A stretch of DNA of 35,938 bases from F23-B02 sp963633225 (GCA_963633225.1 CAVGXR010000027.1:1-35938), one strand, 5' to 3'; counted from the first letter of the stretch, positions 15,865-25,309 are shown. Notes: generated by a model from the sequence alone, not told the origin. Numbers and translations are program-made.

Positions 15865-17409
15865 ATGAAAAAACGACTTATCAGTTCAATACTGGCAGTG
15901 ATAATGTGCGTTTCGCTGCTTGCCATTCCCGCCGATGCATCCGGCATAAGCGGGGCAAAGGCAACGAGTGCCCTCAATCTCAGAAGCGGCGCGAGCACGA
16001 GCAAATCAATAATAATGACAATGCCGGCCGGAGCAGAGGTCATAGTCGGCATGACGCAGGACGGCTGGTGCAAGGTCGTTTATAACAACACCGTGGGCTA
16101 TGCCTCGGCAAGCTACCTCAAGACTGTCAGCAGTGTGAGCGGCAATTTCGGAACGGGCACGGTCTCGGGCGACAGCGTGCGAATGAGAAGCGGCGCAAGC
16201 ACGAGCTCCTCCGTTGTCGGCACTTATGACAAGGGTACGAAAATGTCCGTCATAGGCGCAGCCGGAAACTGGTATCAGGTCAGCTACGGCGGCAAGACCG
16301 GCTATGTCAGCGCAGACTACATGAAGCTGTCGGTCGGCAATTCCGGCTCATCGTCCTCGAGCTCATCAACTCCCGCACCCACTGCCTCGGCAAGCGGCTC
16401 TGCTGCCGGCAGCGGCTACAAGGCAAGCGTCATCGGCACGAGCGTAAGGCTCAGAAGCCAGCCAAATACGAGCTCCGACACTCTCGGCTACTACTCCAAC
16501 GGCGTTACGCTGACAGCGCTCGGCTCGGTCAGCGGCTGGTACAAGGTATCCTACAACGGCAAAACCGGCTATATGGCCTCGCAGTATGTCCGCATAACTC
16601 CGTCCAGCAGCTACTCCTCCGCGAAAAGCGGCAGCGTCACCGGCAGCGATGTGCGCATGAGAATGGGGCCGAGCACCGATTTTGCATCGGTCGGCACGCT
16701 CAGCAAGGGCGCAAGCGTCAAGATAAGCGGCGAGACTGGCTCCTGGTACGAGGTCAGCTATAACGGCAAATATGGCTACATGAGCAAGGATTACATAAAG
16801 ATTGTCAGCACCGCCTCGACGCAGACGGTCGAGAAAATGGACAAGATCGGCATAATAACCGGCAACGGTGTCCGAATGAGAAGCGGAGCGGGCACAAGCT
16901 ACTCCGTCATCGGCTACTATAACAAGGGCATTCAGGTTCAGGTCACAGGCAAGACAGGCTCCTGGTACGCAGTCAGCTACAACGGTCTGAGCGGCTACAT
17001 CAGCAGCGACTATGTAAAGCTCAGCACCGGCAGTGCGGTTGCCGATCAGATAGTTGCAACGGCAAAGCAGTATCTCGGAACGCCATACGTCTACGGCGGC
17101 TCATCGCCCAGCGGATTTGACTGCTCGGGCTTCATGTACTATCTCTACGGTCAGTACGGCTACAGCCTCTGGCGCGGCGCGACCGGCCAGTGGAACAATA
17201 ATGGTACAAAGGTAGACAAGAGCGAGCTTCAGCCCGGCGACCTCGTGTTCTTCTCCGACAGCGTCGATCCCATCGGCCACGTCGGTATGTACATCGGAGA
17301 CGGCCAGTTTATCCATGCCTCTTCCGGCAAGGGCTGCGTCGTGATAACCTCGCTCAGCTCCAGCTATTACGCAAATCACTACACCGGCGCAAAGCGCATC
17401 ATCCAGTAA
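15865..17409 (+). CDS. Secreted NlpC/P60 peptidoglycan endopeptidase with five SH3b domains
   Basis: A 514-residue secreted wall hydrolase. The signal peptide (MKKRL, hydrophobic to about 20, ADA at 23-25) is followed by five bacterial SH3 repeats, each with an [NV]R[ML]RSGxxT-like opening and a GWY/SWYxVSYNGKxGY ending, at about 15950-16130, 16150-16330, 16415-16600, 16625-16805 and 16845-17022. A Ser-rich linker separates repeats 2 and 3. The C-terminal NlpC/P60 domain has catalytic Cys420 (FDCSGF), His472 (HVGMYIG) and His484 (FIHAS). Such enzymes cut the D-Glu to diamino-acid bond in stem peptides. The ATG at 15865 was chosen over one 16 codons earlier because GGAGAG precedes it and the signal peptide starts there. 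Confidence 0.93.
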   Translation: MKKRLISSILAVIMCVSLLAIPADASGISGAKATSALNLRSGASTSKSIIMTMPAGAEVIVGMTQDGWCKVVYNNTVGYASASYLKTVSSVSGNFGTGTVSGDSVRMRSGASTSSSVVGTYDKGTKMSVIGAAGNWYQVSYGGKTGYVSADYMKLSVGNSGSSSSSSSTPAPTASASGSAAGSGYKASVIGTSVRLRSQPNTSSDTLGYYSNGVTLTALGSVSGWYKVSYNGKTGYMASQYVRITPSSSYSSAKSGSVTGSDVRMRMGPSTDFASVGTLSKGASVKISGETGSWYEVSYNGKYGYMSKDYIKIVSTASTQTVEKMDKIGIITGNGVRMRSGAGTSYSVIGYYNKGIQVQVTGKTGSWYAVSYNGLSGYISSDYVKLSTGSAVADQIVATAKQYLGTPYVYGGSSPSGFDCSGFMYYLYGQYGYSLWRGATGQWNNNGTKVDKSELQPGDLVFFSDSVDPIGHVGMYIGDGQFIHASSGKGCVVITSLSSSYYANHYTGAKRIIQ

Positions 17410-17451
17410 AGCCGATAAGCAGAAGTAAATATGTGAAATAAATGAAAATAT

Positions 17452-17490
17452 GCCCCGCAGTTAAGCATAACTGCGGGGCCGTGTATTTTG
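17452..17490 (+). terminator. Hairpin terminator after the NlpC/P60 gene
   Basis: A 12-bp perfect GC-rich stem, GCCCCGCAGTTA and TAACTGCGGGGC, with a four-base loop. The T-run is weak (GTGTATTTT), so termination may be incomplete. Confidence 0.65.
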
Positions 17491-17680
17491 CGGGGCCTTC
17501 CTACCCTTCCGTCTCAAGGAGACTTCATTATGATATCACATTCTGTTATATCGTTAAAGGTGCATTTGCGACAAATATGCCGTCATTATTTTGTGGTTTA
17601 TTCACAAATGAGCAAAAAGCAACTTTACAATGCTTGCAGCATGTCAAGGAATCATGAAAGCTCCTGTTTTTTCCACACTA

Positions 17681-17718
17681 AAAAACCCGTCCGAAACAAA
17701 GCTTCGGACGGGTTTTGA
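17681..17718. terminator. Terminator after the SLH surface protein gene
   Basis: AAAACCCGTCCGAA and TTCGGACGGGTTTT form a 14-bp stem around a seven-base loop. On the minus strand it is followed by a run of T, 14 bases past the stop of the large gene. The plus-strand T-run is also usable. Confidence 0.88.
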
Positions 17719-17731
17719 GTTTTGATTACAT

Positions 17732-20700
17732 TTACATCATTACGGGGATCTTCAGGATGAACTTGTTGCAGTAGCGCGAGAGCATTGCCGCGATCTGCGC
17801 ACGTGTTGCAGTTCCCTGCGGGCTGAGCGTTGTGTCGCTCGTGCCGTTTATGACACCCGAGCCGATGCCCCACTGGAAGGCCTGAGTCATGCCCTTGGAT
17901 ATCTTCAGAACGTCGGAATAGCCGAGGATATTCGCCGTATCGTACTGCGAGATATCGTCGCCGGCATAGTTCTTGGAATAGCGGAAGAGCATTGTTATGA
18001 GCTGCTCGCGGGTGATCTGCCCGTCAGGAGCGAAGCGCGTTTCGGAGTAGCCGTTGATTATGCCGTTTGCAACGCCCCAGCGCACTGCCTCGTAGCAGTA
18101 GCTGCCGCTCTGGACATCTTTGAAGCTGCAATCGCTGCCCGGAACCACGGGAGAGCCGGACAAGCGCCACAGCGTGGTTATAAACTGCGCTCTCTTGGTC
18201 GGGCTGTCGGGCGAGAAGGTCGTATCCGTCGTGCCTTTCATCAAGCCCATCGTGTACACAAAGCGTATATTGTTGTAGCACCAATCGCTGAGCTTCACGT
18301 CGGTAAAGCGGTTTATATAGCTGCTGTAATCGCTGTTCATGCTCTTTGCAAACAGCGCCGTTATGCTGTGATCCTCGCCGATGCTTATAAACTGATACGC
18401 GCTCTTATCGTCGAGCGTTACGCTTTCACCGTCAACGAGAACATTTTTGATGTAATAGCCCGCGGAGGCCTCGACGGTAAAGCTGAGCGCCTCGCCGCGT
18501 GCGGCGTTCATCGTATCGGGGCTTATCGTGCCGCCTTCAGTCTGAATGACGTTTATCGTAAACTCGTAGACGAGCTCGCCGTCGTCGCTGTAGCTGTCGT
18601 CGCCAGGGTACGGATCGACCCTCTCCCCTATCGCCCAGCTTGCCGTAAAGGTCGTCGCCGTCGGAACATCTACCAGACTTCCGGCTGCGTACAGCTCGTC
18701 GTTAGCCATCCAGCCGCGCAGATGATAGCCTTCATAGTAGACAAACGGCAGGCTCACCTTTCCGCTCTTGTCCTCGAGCACGCCGACTATGCGGCTGCCC
18801 TTATTGGGATCGAGCGTTGCGTTGCCGATCTTTATCGTACCGTAGTCGTAGATCGCAGCACCGCCGGTGGTTCTGATGCGGGCATTGGTCTCGACATTGA
18901 GCGTTGCCCTTTCCTTTATCGTGAGCTTGCTGCCGCCCGGTATCCTGTGCGGATTTCCTGAGTCGAGCGCTGCGTTTACGATAAATTCGCCGCTGTAGAA
19001 CGTAAGGTCGTAGGCCGTGGGATCGTCGGTCTTGACTGTCTGTATCGTGAGGCTTTCCTGCGAGTAGAAAGCGCTGTTGCAGGTATCGTCTGCCTTGGAG
19101 TGCGAATAGATGAACTTATCGCCGTTGAGATTTATAAGACCTGCGTTTTTGATGACGAAGGTGCCCAGCAGCTGGTTCATGCTCGTTACAGAGACATTCG
19201 ACATGATGATGAGCGTGAAGTCCGCCGTGTTGAGCGTTACATCGTCGTCAAAGGTAATGTCCTCGCGGTTTTTAAGCTGCGCGTTAATGAGCAGGGTTAC
19301 CTCGCCGCCGCCCTCGGCTGCGTTTGCATCCTTCAGCGCCGAGAGGACCGAGAAGTATTTCTTGTCGTTAAACACCGCCTGATACTGCTTGTAGTCGTGG
19401 TCGCCCTTGGTATCGGAGGCGGAGATGAGCACGGGGAAGCCGGTGACACCCTGAAGGTAATATTCCTCAGAGTCGCCGATGCTCCAATAGCAGTAGTTTA
19501 TCTCGGGATGTGCGTCAACGTAGATCTTCAGTGCGCTCGATGCATTCTTCGTGCGCGTGCCCTCAACGTTCACATAGTCGGCAAGGAGGCAGACAGCGCC
19601 CGTGCCGTTAAAGCTCTGCACCGTGGGGTACAGAACGCTGTAATCTCCGTCCGTGGGATATCCCTGCTGGCATGAGCCGTAGAGATAGTAGCAGTATTTG
19701 AGCTGCGTGCCGACGGGCGCTCCGGCTATTGCGCCGTAGGTGGACGCGCCGTTTACAACGCCGTAGCTCGTGCAGTTAACGACCGTGCCCATGTTGCCGC
19801 CGCCGATGATGCCGCCGGAATTTGACGCGCCTGCAACGGAGCAGCTCGACCAGCAGTTTGCGATCGTGCCGAAGTTGAAGTCTGCGCAGATGGCGGCGGA
19901 GTTTACGCCCTTGGACGTGACAGTGCCGCTTATGCCGAGGTTCTTTATAACGGCATCAAGACCCGTTACATGGCCGAAGAGTCCCTGATCGTCGGCACTG
20001 CTGTTGATATACAGGAATTTGATCGTGTAGCCCTGACCGTCGAATATGCCTTTAAACGGCTCCTTTGCCGTGCCTATCGGTGTCCACGATGTTCCGCTTG
20101 CGGCGGAATAGCTGACGGACATGTCGATATCATGCGTCATGAAGAAGATGATATCGCTGGTCTTGTAGCCCTCGTTTACATACTTTCTGAAGGCGACGAG
20201 GTCATCCATATTGCTTATGCTGTAGCAGCCGCCCTTTACACCGTCGGAGCGTGTGCTGTACAGTGCGCGCATGGTGTTTGTCGCCTCATAGTCGCCGCAG
20301 TAGCCGTCGTCAGCGCCGGTGCCACTCTGCTTGGGATTGACAAGCACGGGGAAATAACCGTTTGCGCCGGGTATCTCGTTTACGGAGGAGGCAATATGCC
20401 ATGAGCAGTAGAGCTCGTTATTCTGCTTATAGACCCATGCGTTGAAGGCTTCCAGCATATCGTCGCCGGTATAGCTGTCAACGGTGATGGCCTTCTGGAG
20501 AGTGCACTTCTGCGTGCCGTCGGCATCGTATTTGAAGTACATGCAGTCGTTAAATACGCTGTCCTTATCGGTCTGGTTATAGAAATCGTCGATAAGGCCG
20601 TAGAGATAATAGCAGTTATTGAAGGTCGAGCCGTTTGATCTTCCGACAAAGCCGGACTTTTCGCCCTCGTCGCTTGTAGTGTAAAGCGGGCCGTATGCGC

Positions 20701-23134
20701 CGCAGTTGGATATTGTGGAATTGTGCGCATAGCCCACGATGCCGCCGACCTCGGTGGAAGCCTGAATTATGACAGACGACCAGCAGTTTTCGATAACGCA
20801 GTCGTTGGCTCGGCCCACGATGCCGCCGATCTCATCATCGCCCAAAATCTCACCGGCAACGCCGAGGTTTCTTATGGTGCTGCCCCAGCACTGGCCGAAA
20901 AGACCTGCCATGTCGATAAAGTCGGAAACTATGTAAAGGCCTGTGACCGTGTAGCCGCAGCCGTCGAAATTGCCGCGGAAATAGGTGATGTTGGATATGC
21001 CCTGATGGTTATTGAGCGTGGTTCCGATGGGTACCCAGCCCGCACCCTCAACGTCGATGCCCTGAGTGGCTATGTTTATATTGTCAGTCAGGTAGAAGTT
21101 TGCCTTTCTGGTCGAATAGCCCTCCTGAACGTACTTTGAGAGCAGTCCCATCTCATCGGCTGTCGATATGCTGTAGTTTCCGCCCGCCAGAGCGTCGGAT
21201 TTGCTGTTATAAAGCTCGGTCATTGTGGCCGTACACTTATATATAACGTTATAGGGGTTATCTGTACGCTCCGTATCCTCCGAGCTTTCGCTTATATATT
21301 CAAGAGGCGTTGGATCGTTAAAGTATATGTGCACAGGGAAGCTTCCGCGCACACGCGCTATGCTCTCGGCCGATTTATCCTGCTTCCAGTGGCGCAGGTT
21401 CTGCCCCTTGCCGAGGGTATCTATCCAATAGTTTAGGGCATTGAGCACCTTGAGCGTTTTCTGTCCGCTTATATTGACGCTTTTAGTGAGGTCATACTCG
21501 CCGCTTGCGACCTTGAAGGGAACGTTTATACCATAGGTCCCGACGGTGGGAGTGCCGGAAGCATCGGAGTTATCGTCGCTGTAGTAGCAGTATTGCACGG
21601 TGCTGTTTACGGTCGATTCGCCGACGATTGCGCCGCACCTGTGGTTATCGGTCGCCGTGCCGTAGACTGCGCAGTTATATATCTTCGCATCATCCATGTA
21701 GCCGGCTATGCAGCCTGTTGACTTATCGCCGTCCACATTCATGCTGACCCAGCAGTTTTCGACCGTACCGGCTCTGAGGAAGCCGACTATACCGCCGGCA
21801 TAATCCTTTCCGGCTATACCGCCGCCGACACCGACGTTTTTGATAACCGCCTGTGTGCTGTTTACATATCCGAACAGGCCGGCTGAGTCCTTGTTATCCT
21901 TGATTATGAGCTCGTTTATGACAAAGCCCTGACCGTCGAATATGCCCTTGAAGCTGTTTATTTCGCTGTTGCCGATGGGCACCCAGCTCTCGCCCTTATA
22001 AAACGAGCCGTTTGCAACGATGCTGAGGTCTGCCGTGAGGAAGAAGGTAGCCTCCTCCGTGTTGTGACCCTCGTTTACGAAGTTTGCGAGCATTTCGAGC
22101 TCTTCCACATTGCTTATGCTGTAGCAGGCACCGGCCTGTGCGTCGGCCTTGGATTCATAGAGCGTTGACATGGGCACACTGTCGGTATACAAGGGCGTTT
22201 CCGCAACGTAGCCCGGGTATGCGAGCATTGGGTATTTGCCGTCTACGCGCTCAATGCTGTCGGCAGTGGTGTCAAACACCCACTTGCGCCATCTCGTGCC
22301 GCTGTCAGCCGAGACCCATGCGTTCAAAAGTGCAAGAAGATCGTCGCTTGTAACGCCGCCGACGGTTTTTTCAGCTTCCGTCGGGCACATAGTGGGGCTG
22401 GAGGCAAAGCGCATCGTATCGACGCTGCTGCTGTCATCGCGGCTGCCGATATCGTTGTCGGCGCTGTAATAGGTATAGTACGCACAGCTTATCTCCGCGG
22501 CAGTGACCTTAGCGGCAATGGCACCGACATTGCCCGTGCCGCTGACCTTGCCGTAGTTTGTGCAGTTTATGATGCTGCCGCCGTTGACGATGGCGGCAAT
22601 ACCGCCGTTATTGCCCGTGCCGTTTACGCGCACGGAGCTCCAGCAGTTTACTATCCTGCCGGACAGGGTCGATGCTATGCCAGCTGCATCCGCGCCGTTT
22701 GAAACGCCGTTTACGCCGAGGTTCATGATAACGGCGCTCGAGCCGGCGTTCCTGAACAGATATGTTATAAGACCCACGACAGCATAGCCGCAGCCGTCGA
22801 GCGTACCCTCAAAGGCGTACTGCGGCGTGCCTATGCCGTTCCATGTGTTGCGGCGCATATCCACATCCGCCTTCAGATAGAAGGTAACGCCCTTTGTGTT
22901 TCTGCCGGCGGCAACATAGTCGGCAAGAGCTATGATATCGTCGTTATTGACGATACGGTAGTTCTGACCGGCCACGGCATCGGTGCTGCCCTTTAAAAGC
23001 TGCTCGACCGAGCCCGTGCATTCGTAACCGCTGCTGTCAGTCGCTGCCGAAGCCTCCGGAACAAAGCAGAACAGTCCCAGGATCATGGTCAGGCACAGAA
23101 ACATGCTCAGCGTTCTTTTAAAGCTGTTTTTCAT
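17732..23134 (-). CDS. Large modular surface protein with four GLUG-type modules, InlB-like repeat and three SLH domains
   Basis: An 1800-residue wall-anchored protein. The signal peptide (KNSFKR, hydrophobic to about 25, ASA near 30) is followed by four modules of about 290-315 residues starting near residues 40, 321, 637 and 954. Each opens with a [LV]Y-x-S-K-x-D-A-x-x-G-x-xYSIS segment, then VNEGYxT..FFLTxDI, WxPIG, F[KR]GxFDGxGYTI, several GLUG-like repeats (GLFG, GGIVG, NCWSS), and ends with a Trp and FPVL. After about residue 1250 come a strand-rich region, a Listeria-Bacteroides-type repeat (YYEGYHLRGW to FTASW), another beta domain (GGTISPD, GYYIKNVLVDG), and three SLH domains (about 1608-1790: FTDVKLSDWCYNN, FKDVQSGSYCYEA, GYSDVLKISKGM). 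SLH domains bind pyruvylated wall polymer. The ATG at 23134 has AAGGAGGA before it; a longer frame to 23197 lacks a signal-peptide fit. Confidence 0.88.
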   Translation of the reverse strand: MKNSFKRTLSMFLCLTMILGLFCFVPEASAATDSSGYECTGSVEQLLKGSTDAVAGQNYRIVNNDDIIALADYVAAGRNTKGVTFYLKADVDMRRNTWNGIGTPQYAFEGTLDGCGYAVVGLITYLFRNAGSSAVIMNLGVNGVSNGADAAGIASTLSGRIVNCWSSVRVNGTGNNGGIAAIVNGGSIINCTNYGKVSGTGNVGAIAAKVTAAEISCAYYTYYSADNDIGSRDDSSSVDTMRFASSPTMCPTEAEKTVGGVTSDDLLALLNAWVSADSGTRWRKWVFDTTADSIERVDGKYPMLAYPGYVAETPLYTDSVPMSTLYESKADAQAGACYSISNVEELEMLANFVNEGHNTEEATFFLTADLSIVANGSFYKGESWVPIGNSEINSFKGIFDGQGFVINELIIKDNKDSAGLFGYVNSTQAVIKNVGVGGGIAGKDYAGGIVGFLRAGTVENCWVSMNVDGDKSTGCIAGYMDDAKIYNCAVYGTATDNHRCGAIVGESTVNSTVQYCYYSDDNSDASGTPTVGTYGINVPFKVASGEYDLTKSVNISGQKTLKVLNALNYWIDTLGKGQNLRHWKQDKSAESIARVRGSFPVHIYFNDPTPLEYISESSEDTERTDNPYNVIYKCTATMTELYNSKSDALAGGNYSISTADEMGLLSKYVQEGYSTRKANFYLTDNINIATQGIDVEGAGWVPIGTTLNNHQGISNITYFRGNFDGCGYTVTGLYIVSDFIDMAGLFGQCWGSTIRNLGVAGEILGDDEIGGIVGRANDCVIENCWSSVIIQASTEVGGIVGYAHNSTISNCGAYGPLYTTSDEGEKSGFVGRSNGSTFNNCYYLYGLIDDFYNQTDKDSVFNDCMYFKYDADGTQKCTLQKAITVDSYTGDDMLEAFNAWVYKQNNELYCSWHIASSVNEIPGANGYFPVLVNPKQSGTGADDGYCGDYEATNTMRALYSTRSDGVKGGCYSISNMDDLVAFRKYVNEGYKTSDIIFFMTHDIDMSVSYSAASGTSWTPIGTAKEPFKGIFDGQGYTIKFLYINSSADDQGLFGHVTGLDAVIKNLGISGTVTSKGVNSAAICADFNFGTIANCWSSCSVAGASNSGGIIGGGNMGTVVNCTSYGVVNGASTYGAIAGAPVGTQLKYCYYLYGSCQQGYPTDGDYSVLYPTVQSFNGTGAVCLLADYVNVEGTRTKNASSALKIYVDAHPEINYCYWSIGDSEEYYLQGVTGFPVLISASDTKGDHDYKQYQAVFNDKKYFSVLSALKDANAAEGGGEVTLLINAQLKNREDITFDDDVTLNTADFTLIIMSNVSVTSMNQLLGTFVIKNAGLINLNGDKFIYSHSKADDTCNSAFYSQESLTIQTVKTDDPTAYDLTFYSGEFIVNAALDSGNPHRIPGGSKLTIKERATLNVETNARIRTTGGAAIYDYGTIKIGNATLDPNKGSRIVGVLEDKSGKVSLPFVYYEGYHLRGWMANDELYAAGSLVDVPTATTFTASWAIGERVDPYPGDDSYSDDGELVYEFTINVIQTEGGTISPDTMNAARGEALSFTVEASAGYYIKNVLVDGESVTLDDKSAYQFISIGEDHSITALFAKSMNSDYSSYINRFTDVKLSDWCYNNIRFVYTMGLMKGTTDTTFSPDSPTKRAQFITTLWRLSGSPVVPGSDCSFKDVQSGSYCYEAVRWGVANGIINGYSETRFAPDGQITREQLITMLFRYSKNYAGDDISQYDTANILGYSDVLKISKGMTQAFQWGIGSGVINGTSDTTLSPQGTATRAQIAAMLSRYCNKFILKIPVMM
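19395..23015 (-). repeat. Four tandem protein-coding modules inside the SLH protein gene
   Basis: Related segments begin near 23015, 22172, 21222 and 20272, with a period of about 850-950 bp. They share protein motifs in the same order rather than near-identical DNA, so they are old duplications. Confidence 0.7.
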
Positions 23135-23178
23135 GCTTTCGTCCTCCTTGAGGGTATAACTCAGTATTCTTAAACGCA

Positions 23179-23195
23179 GGGTCACATAATGACCC
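23179..23195 (-). promoter_or_regulatory. Palindrome GGGTCA-N5-TGACCC in the leader of the SLH protein gene
   Basis: Perfect 6-bp arms lie about 50 bases before the ATG and downstream of the predicted transcript start. It could be a protein-binding operator or a small RNA hairpin in the leader. Confidence 0.5.
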
Positions 23196-23217
23196 ATGTT
23201 TACATTAAACCATAATT

Positions 23218-23246
23218 ATTATAAATTAATTAAAGAGCATTGACAA
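23218..23246 (-). promoter_or_regulatory. Promoter of the SLH surface protein gene
   Basis: On the minus strand, -35 TTGTCA (23241-23246), 17-bp spacer, -10 TATAAT (23218-23223). This gives a leader of about 75 bases. The -35 shares five base pairs with the -35 of the divergent response-regulator promoter. Confidence 0.75.
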
Positions 23247-23268
23247 TATATTTTTTCATAAATAAAAT
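23240..23268 (+). promoter_or_regulatory. Promoter of the two-component system operon
   Basis: -35 TTGACA (23240-23245), 17-bp spacer, -10 TAAAAT (23263-23268). The predicted start is about 29 bases before the ATG of the response regulator. Confidence 0.8.
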
Positions 23269-23303
23269 AGTAGAAAACACATGAGCTTGGGAGAGATAAG
23301 GGT

Positions 23304-23975
23304 ATGAGAACACTTGTTGTTGAAGACGAAAAGCATCTTAACAGAATGATATCAGAGGCGATACTCGACGAGGGCTACAGCGTCGATTCCTGCTTCAATG
23401 GCCTTGAAGCGCTGGAGCTGTGCGAGTGCGCCGAGTATGACGTTATAGTGCTCGATATAATGATGCCGAAGATGGACGGCTTTGAATTTGTCAGCAGGAT
23501 ACGCAAGAACGGCTGCAAAACGCCTGTCGTGTACCTCACCTCGCGTGACAGCGTGTCCGATAAGGTGCGCGGGCTCGAGTCCGGCGGAGATTACTACATG
23601 GTAAAGCCCTTTGACTTCCGTGAGCTCATTGCGGTCATACACGTCATGGCGCGCAAAAGCGGAGATAATCACTCGAACGTTTACGAGCTTGCGGATCTGC
23701 GCGTAGATATAGCTGCAAAGCAGGTAACACGCAGCGGCAGGATCATAGATCTCACTGCAAAGGAATACGCCCTGCTTGAGTTCATGATCCGCAACAAGGG
23801 CATGGTGCTCTCACGCGAGCAGATCGAAAACAACCTCTGGAACTATAAATACGAGGGCGGCTCGAACGTCGTGAACGTCTACATCGGCTACCTTCGCAAA
23901 AAGATAGACGAGGGCTTTGACAAAAAGCTCATCCACACCGTCTGGGGCATCGGCTGGGTGCTCAGGGAGGACTGA
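23304..23975 (+). CDS. OmpR/PhoB-family response regulator
   Basis: A 223-residue two-domain regulator. The receiver domain (about 1-115) has acidic pocket Glu7/Asp8, phospho-acceptor Asp51 (VIVLDIMMP), Thr79 and Lys101 (VKPF). The segment before Lys101 reads GGDYYMVKPF instead of the usual GADDYLVKPF. The C-terminal OmpR-type winged helix (about 125-223) has LTAKEYALLEFMIRNKG, LSREQIENNLWNY, and NVVNVYIGYLRKKID ending in TVWGIGWVLR. It is followed after two bases by its sensor kinase and diverges from the large SLH protein gene, sharing a promoter region. Control of that surface protein is the obvious hypothesis. Confidence 0.93.
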   Translation: MRTLVVEDEKHLNRMISEAILDEGYSVDSCFNGLEALELCECAEYDVIVLDIMMPKMDGFEFVSRIRKNGCKTPVVYLTSRDSVSDKVRGLESGGDYYMVKPFDFRELIAVIHVMARKSGDNHSNVYELADLRVDIAAKQVTRSGRIIDLTAKEYALLEFMIRNKGMVLSREQIENNLWNYKYEGGSNVVNVYIGYLRKKIDEGFDKKLIHTVWGIGWVLRED

Positions 23976-23977
23976 GG

Positions 23978-25309
23978 ATGTCTGCAAAGCTCAGGCTGAC
24001 GGTCTGGATAGCCGTCATGATGCTGCTCCTGTCGCTTGTCATGCTCGTGTTCATCCTCTGGGTCAATCAGAAGGGTCTCGTGGACGACTCGCCCGAGCGG
24101 CTTATAGACACCGTAATAAACAACGAGCGCAAGTTTGAGACAGAGCGCAGTGAGATCGCGTGGGACGAGGTGGATTTTTATATTCGCGGCGTTTACTGCG
24201 CCTTCTATGACGAGAGCGGGACGCTTCTGCGCGGTGTGACCGTTGACGGGCTCAATCCCTCGGATATTTCCTTTGACGAATACGAGATGCAGACCGTCAC
24301 CCTCGACGGCGACAGGTTTTACGTCTACGACGCACAGCTTAAGACCTTCGACGGCCAGCCCGTCTGGATACGCGGCATTGTCCCCGAAAACGACGACTCC
24401 GGCACGGCGCACACGGTAATGGTAATGACCATTACCCTGCTGCCGCTCATGCTGGTGATCAGCATCATCGGCGGCTGGATAATAGCAAAGCGCGCCTTCG
24501 ACCCCGTTGAAAAGATAACTCAGACGGCAAACTCCATAAACGACGGCAACGACCTTACGCAGCGCATTGCTCTGCACGACGGCCCCTCGGAGCTCATAGC
24601 GCTGTCAAACACCTTTGACGGCATGTTCGACCGGCTTGAGCGCTCGTTTTCCGCGGAAAAGCAGTTTACCTCGGATGCCTCGCATGAGCTGCGCACTCCG
24701 ATAACCGTCATAAAGGCGAGCTGTGACCGCGCAAAGCGCAAGGATTCAACGCGGGAGGAATTTCTCAGAACGCTCGAGGTCATAGACGAGCAGGCCGACA
24801 ACATGTCCGCACTGGTAAACCATCTGCTGAGCCTGACGCGCTTACAGCAGGGCACGGAGCGTTATCCCCTCGGCGAGGGTGATCTGTCCGAGCTCGTGCG
24901 CGAGGTCTGCGAGGACTATATGCCCGAAGCGAGACGCGGCATAAGCCTGCACACGGATATTTCCGAGGGCATAAGCGCACGTTTCAATGCCCAGCTCTTC
25001 GCAAGCCTTGTCCAGAATCTGCTGCAAAACGCCTATCGCTACGGCAAGGAAGGCGGGAACATATGGCTCACGCTGCGCAGCGACGGCGGCAGAGCCTGCC
25101 TTACCGTGCGTGACGACGGCATCGGCATGACCGCCGAGGAGCAGGAAAAGGCATGGCAGCGCTTCTGGCAGGCAGATGCCTCACGCAGCGAAAATTCCGG
25201 CAGCGGCTTAGGGCTGCCGCTTGTAAAGGAGATTGCCGGACTGCACGGCGGCACGGTGAGCCTGAGCTCAGCGCCTGACGCGGGCAGCACATTTACGGTC
25301 GTTATATGA
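23978..25309 (+). CDS. Membrane sensor histidine kinase (HAMP, HisKA, HATPase)
   Basis: A 443-residue kinase paired with the preceding response regulator. Membrane segment 1 (about 8-29) and membrane segment 2 (about 147-171) enclose an extracytoplasmic sensor of about 115 residues with no recognised fold. A HAMP linker follows (AKRAFDPVEKITQTANSI), then the H-box DASHELRTPITVIKAS with His236, the N-box LLQNAYRYG, the G1 box VRDDGIGM, the F-box WQRFWQAD and the G2 box GSGLGLPLVKEI. All kinase motifs are intact, as in CusS/QseC-like enzymes. GAGGACTGAGG precedes the ATG, overlapping the regulator's stop. A hairpin terminator follows. Confidence 0.93.
   Translation: MSAKLRLTVWIAVMMLLLSLVMLVFILWVNQKGLVDDSPERLIDTVINNERKFETERSEIAWDEVDFYIRGVYCAFYDESGTLLRGVTVDGLNPSDISFDEYEMQTVTLDGDRFYVYDAQLKTFDGQPVWIRGIVPENDDSGTAHTVMVMTITLLPLMLVISIIGGWIIAKRAFDPVEKITQTANSINDGNDLTQRIALHDGPSELIALSNTFDGMFDRLERSFSAEKQFTSDASHELRTPITVIKASCDRAKRKDSTREEFLRTLEVIDEQADNMSALVNHLLSLTRLQQGTERYPLGEGDLSELVREVCEDYMPEARRGISLHTDISEGISARFNAQLFASLVQNLLQNAYRYGKEGGNIWLTLRSDGGRACLTVRDDGIGMTAEEQEKAWQRFWQADASRSENSGSGLGLPLVKEIAGLHGGTVSLSSAPDAGSTFTVVI

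Larger units (their letters stand above)
17410..17731. other. 322-base intergenic region between convergent genes
   Basis: Apart from the two terminator hairpins, nothing convincing is visible. A GTCTC/GAGAC mini-hairpin (17511-17523) and a TTTGTG/CACAAA dyad (17590-17608) are present without a promoter or gene nearby. Short open frames here lack ribosome binding sites. Confidence 0.6.

Noticed and set aside
17511..17523. GTCTC/GAGAC mini-hairpin considered as a regulatory RNA
   Set aside because: It has only five base pairs, no T-run and no promoter.
17590..17608. TTTGTG/CACAAA dyad resembling a Rex site
   Set aside because: The half-sites are one base too close for the Rex consensus, and it lies between two converging terminators with no promoter nearby.
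19395..23015. Repeated pattern in the SLH gene considered as CRISPR-like or as recent DNA duplication
   Set aside because: The units are about 900 bp, similar only at the protein level and in frame; they are protein modules.
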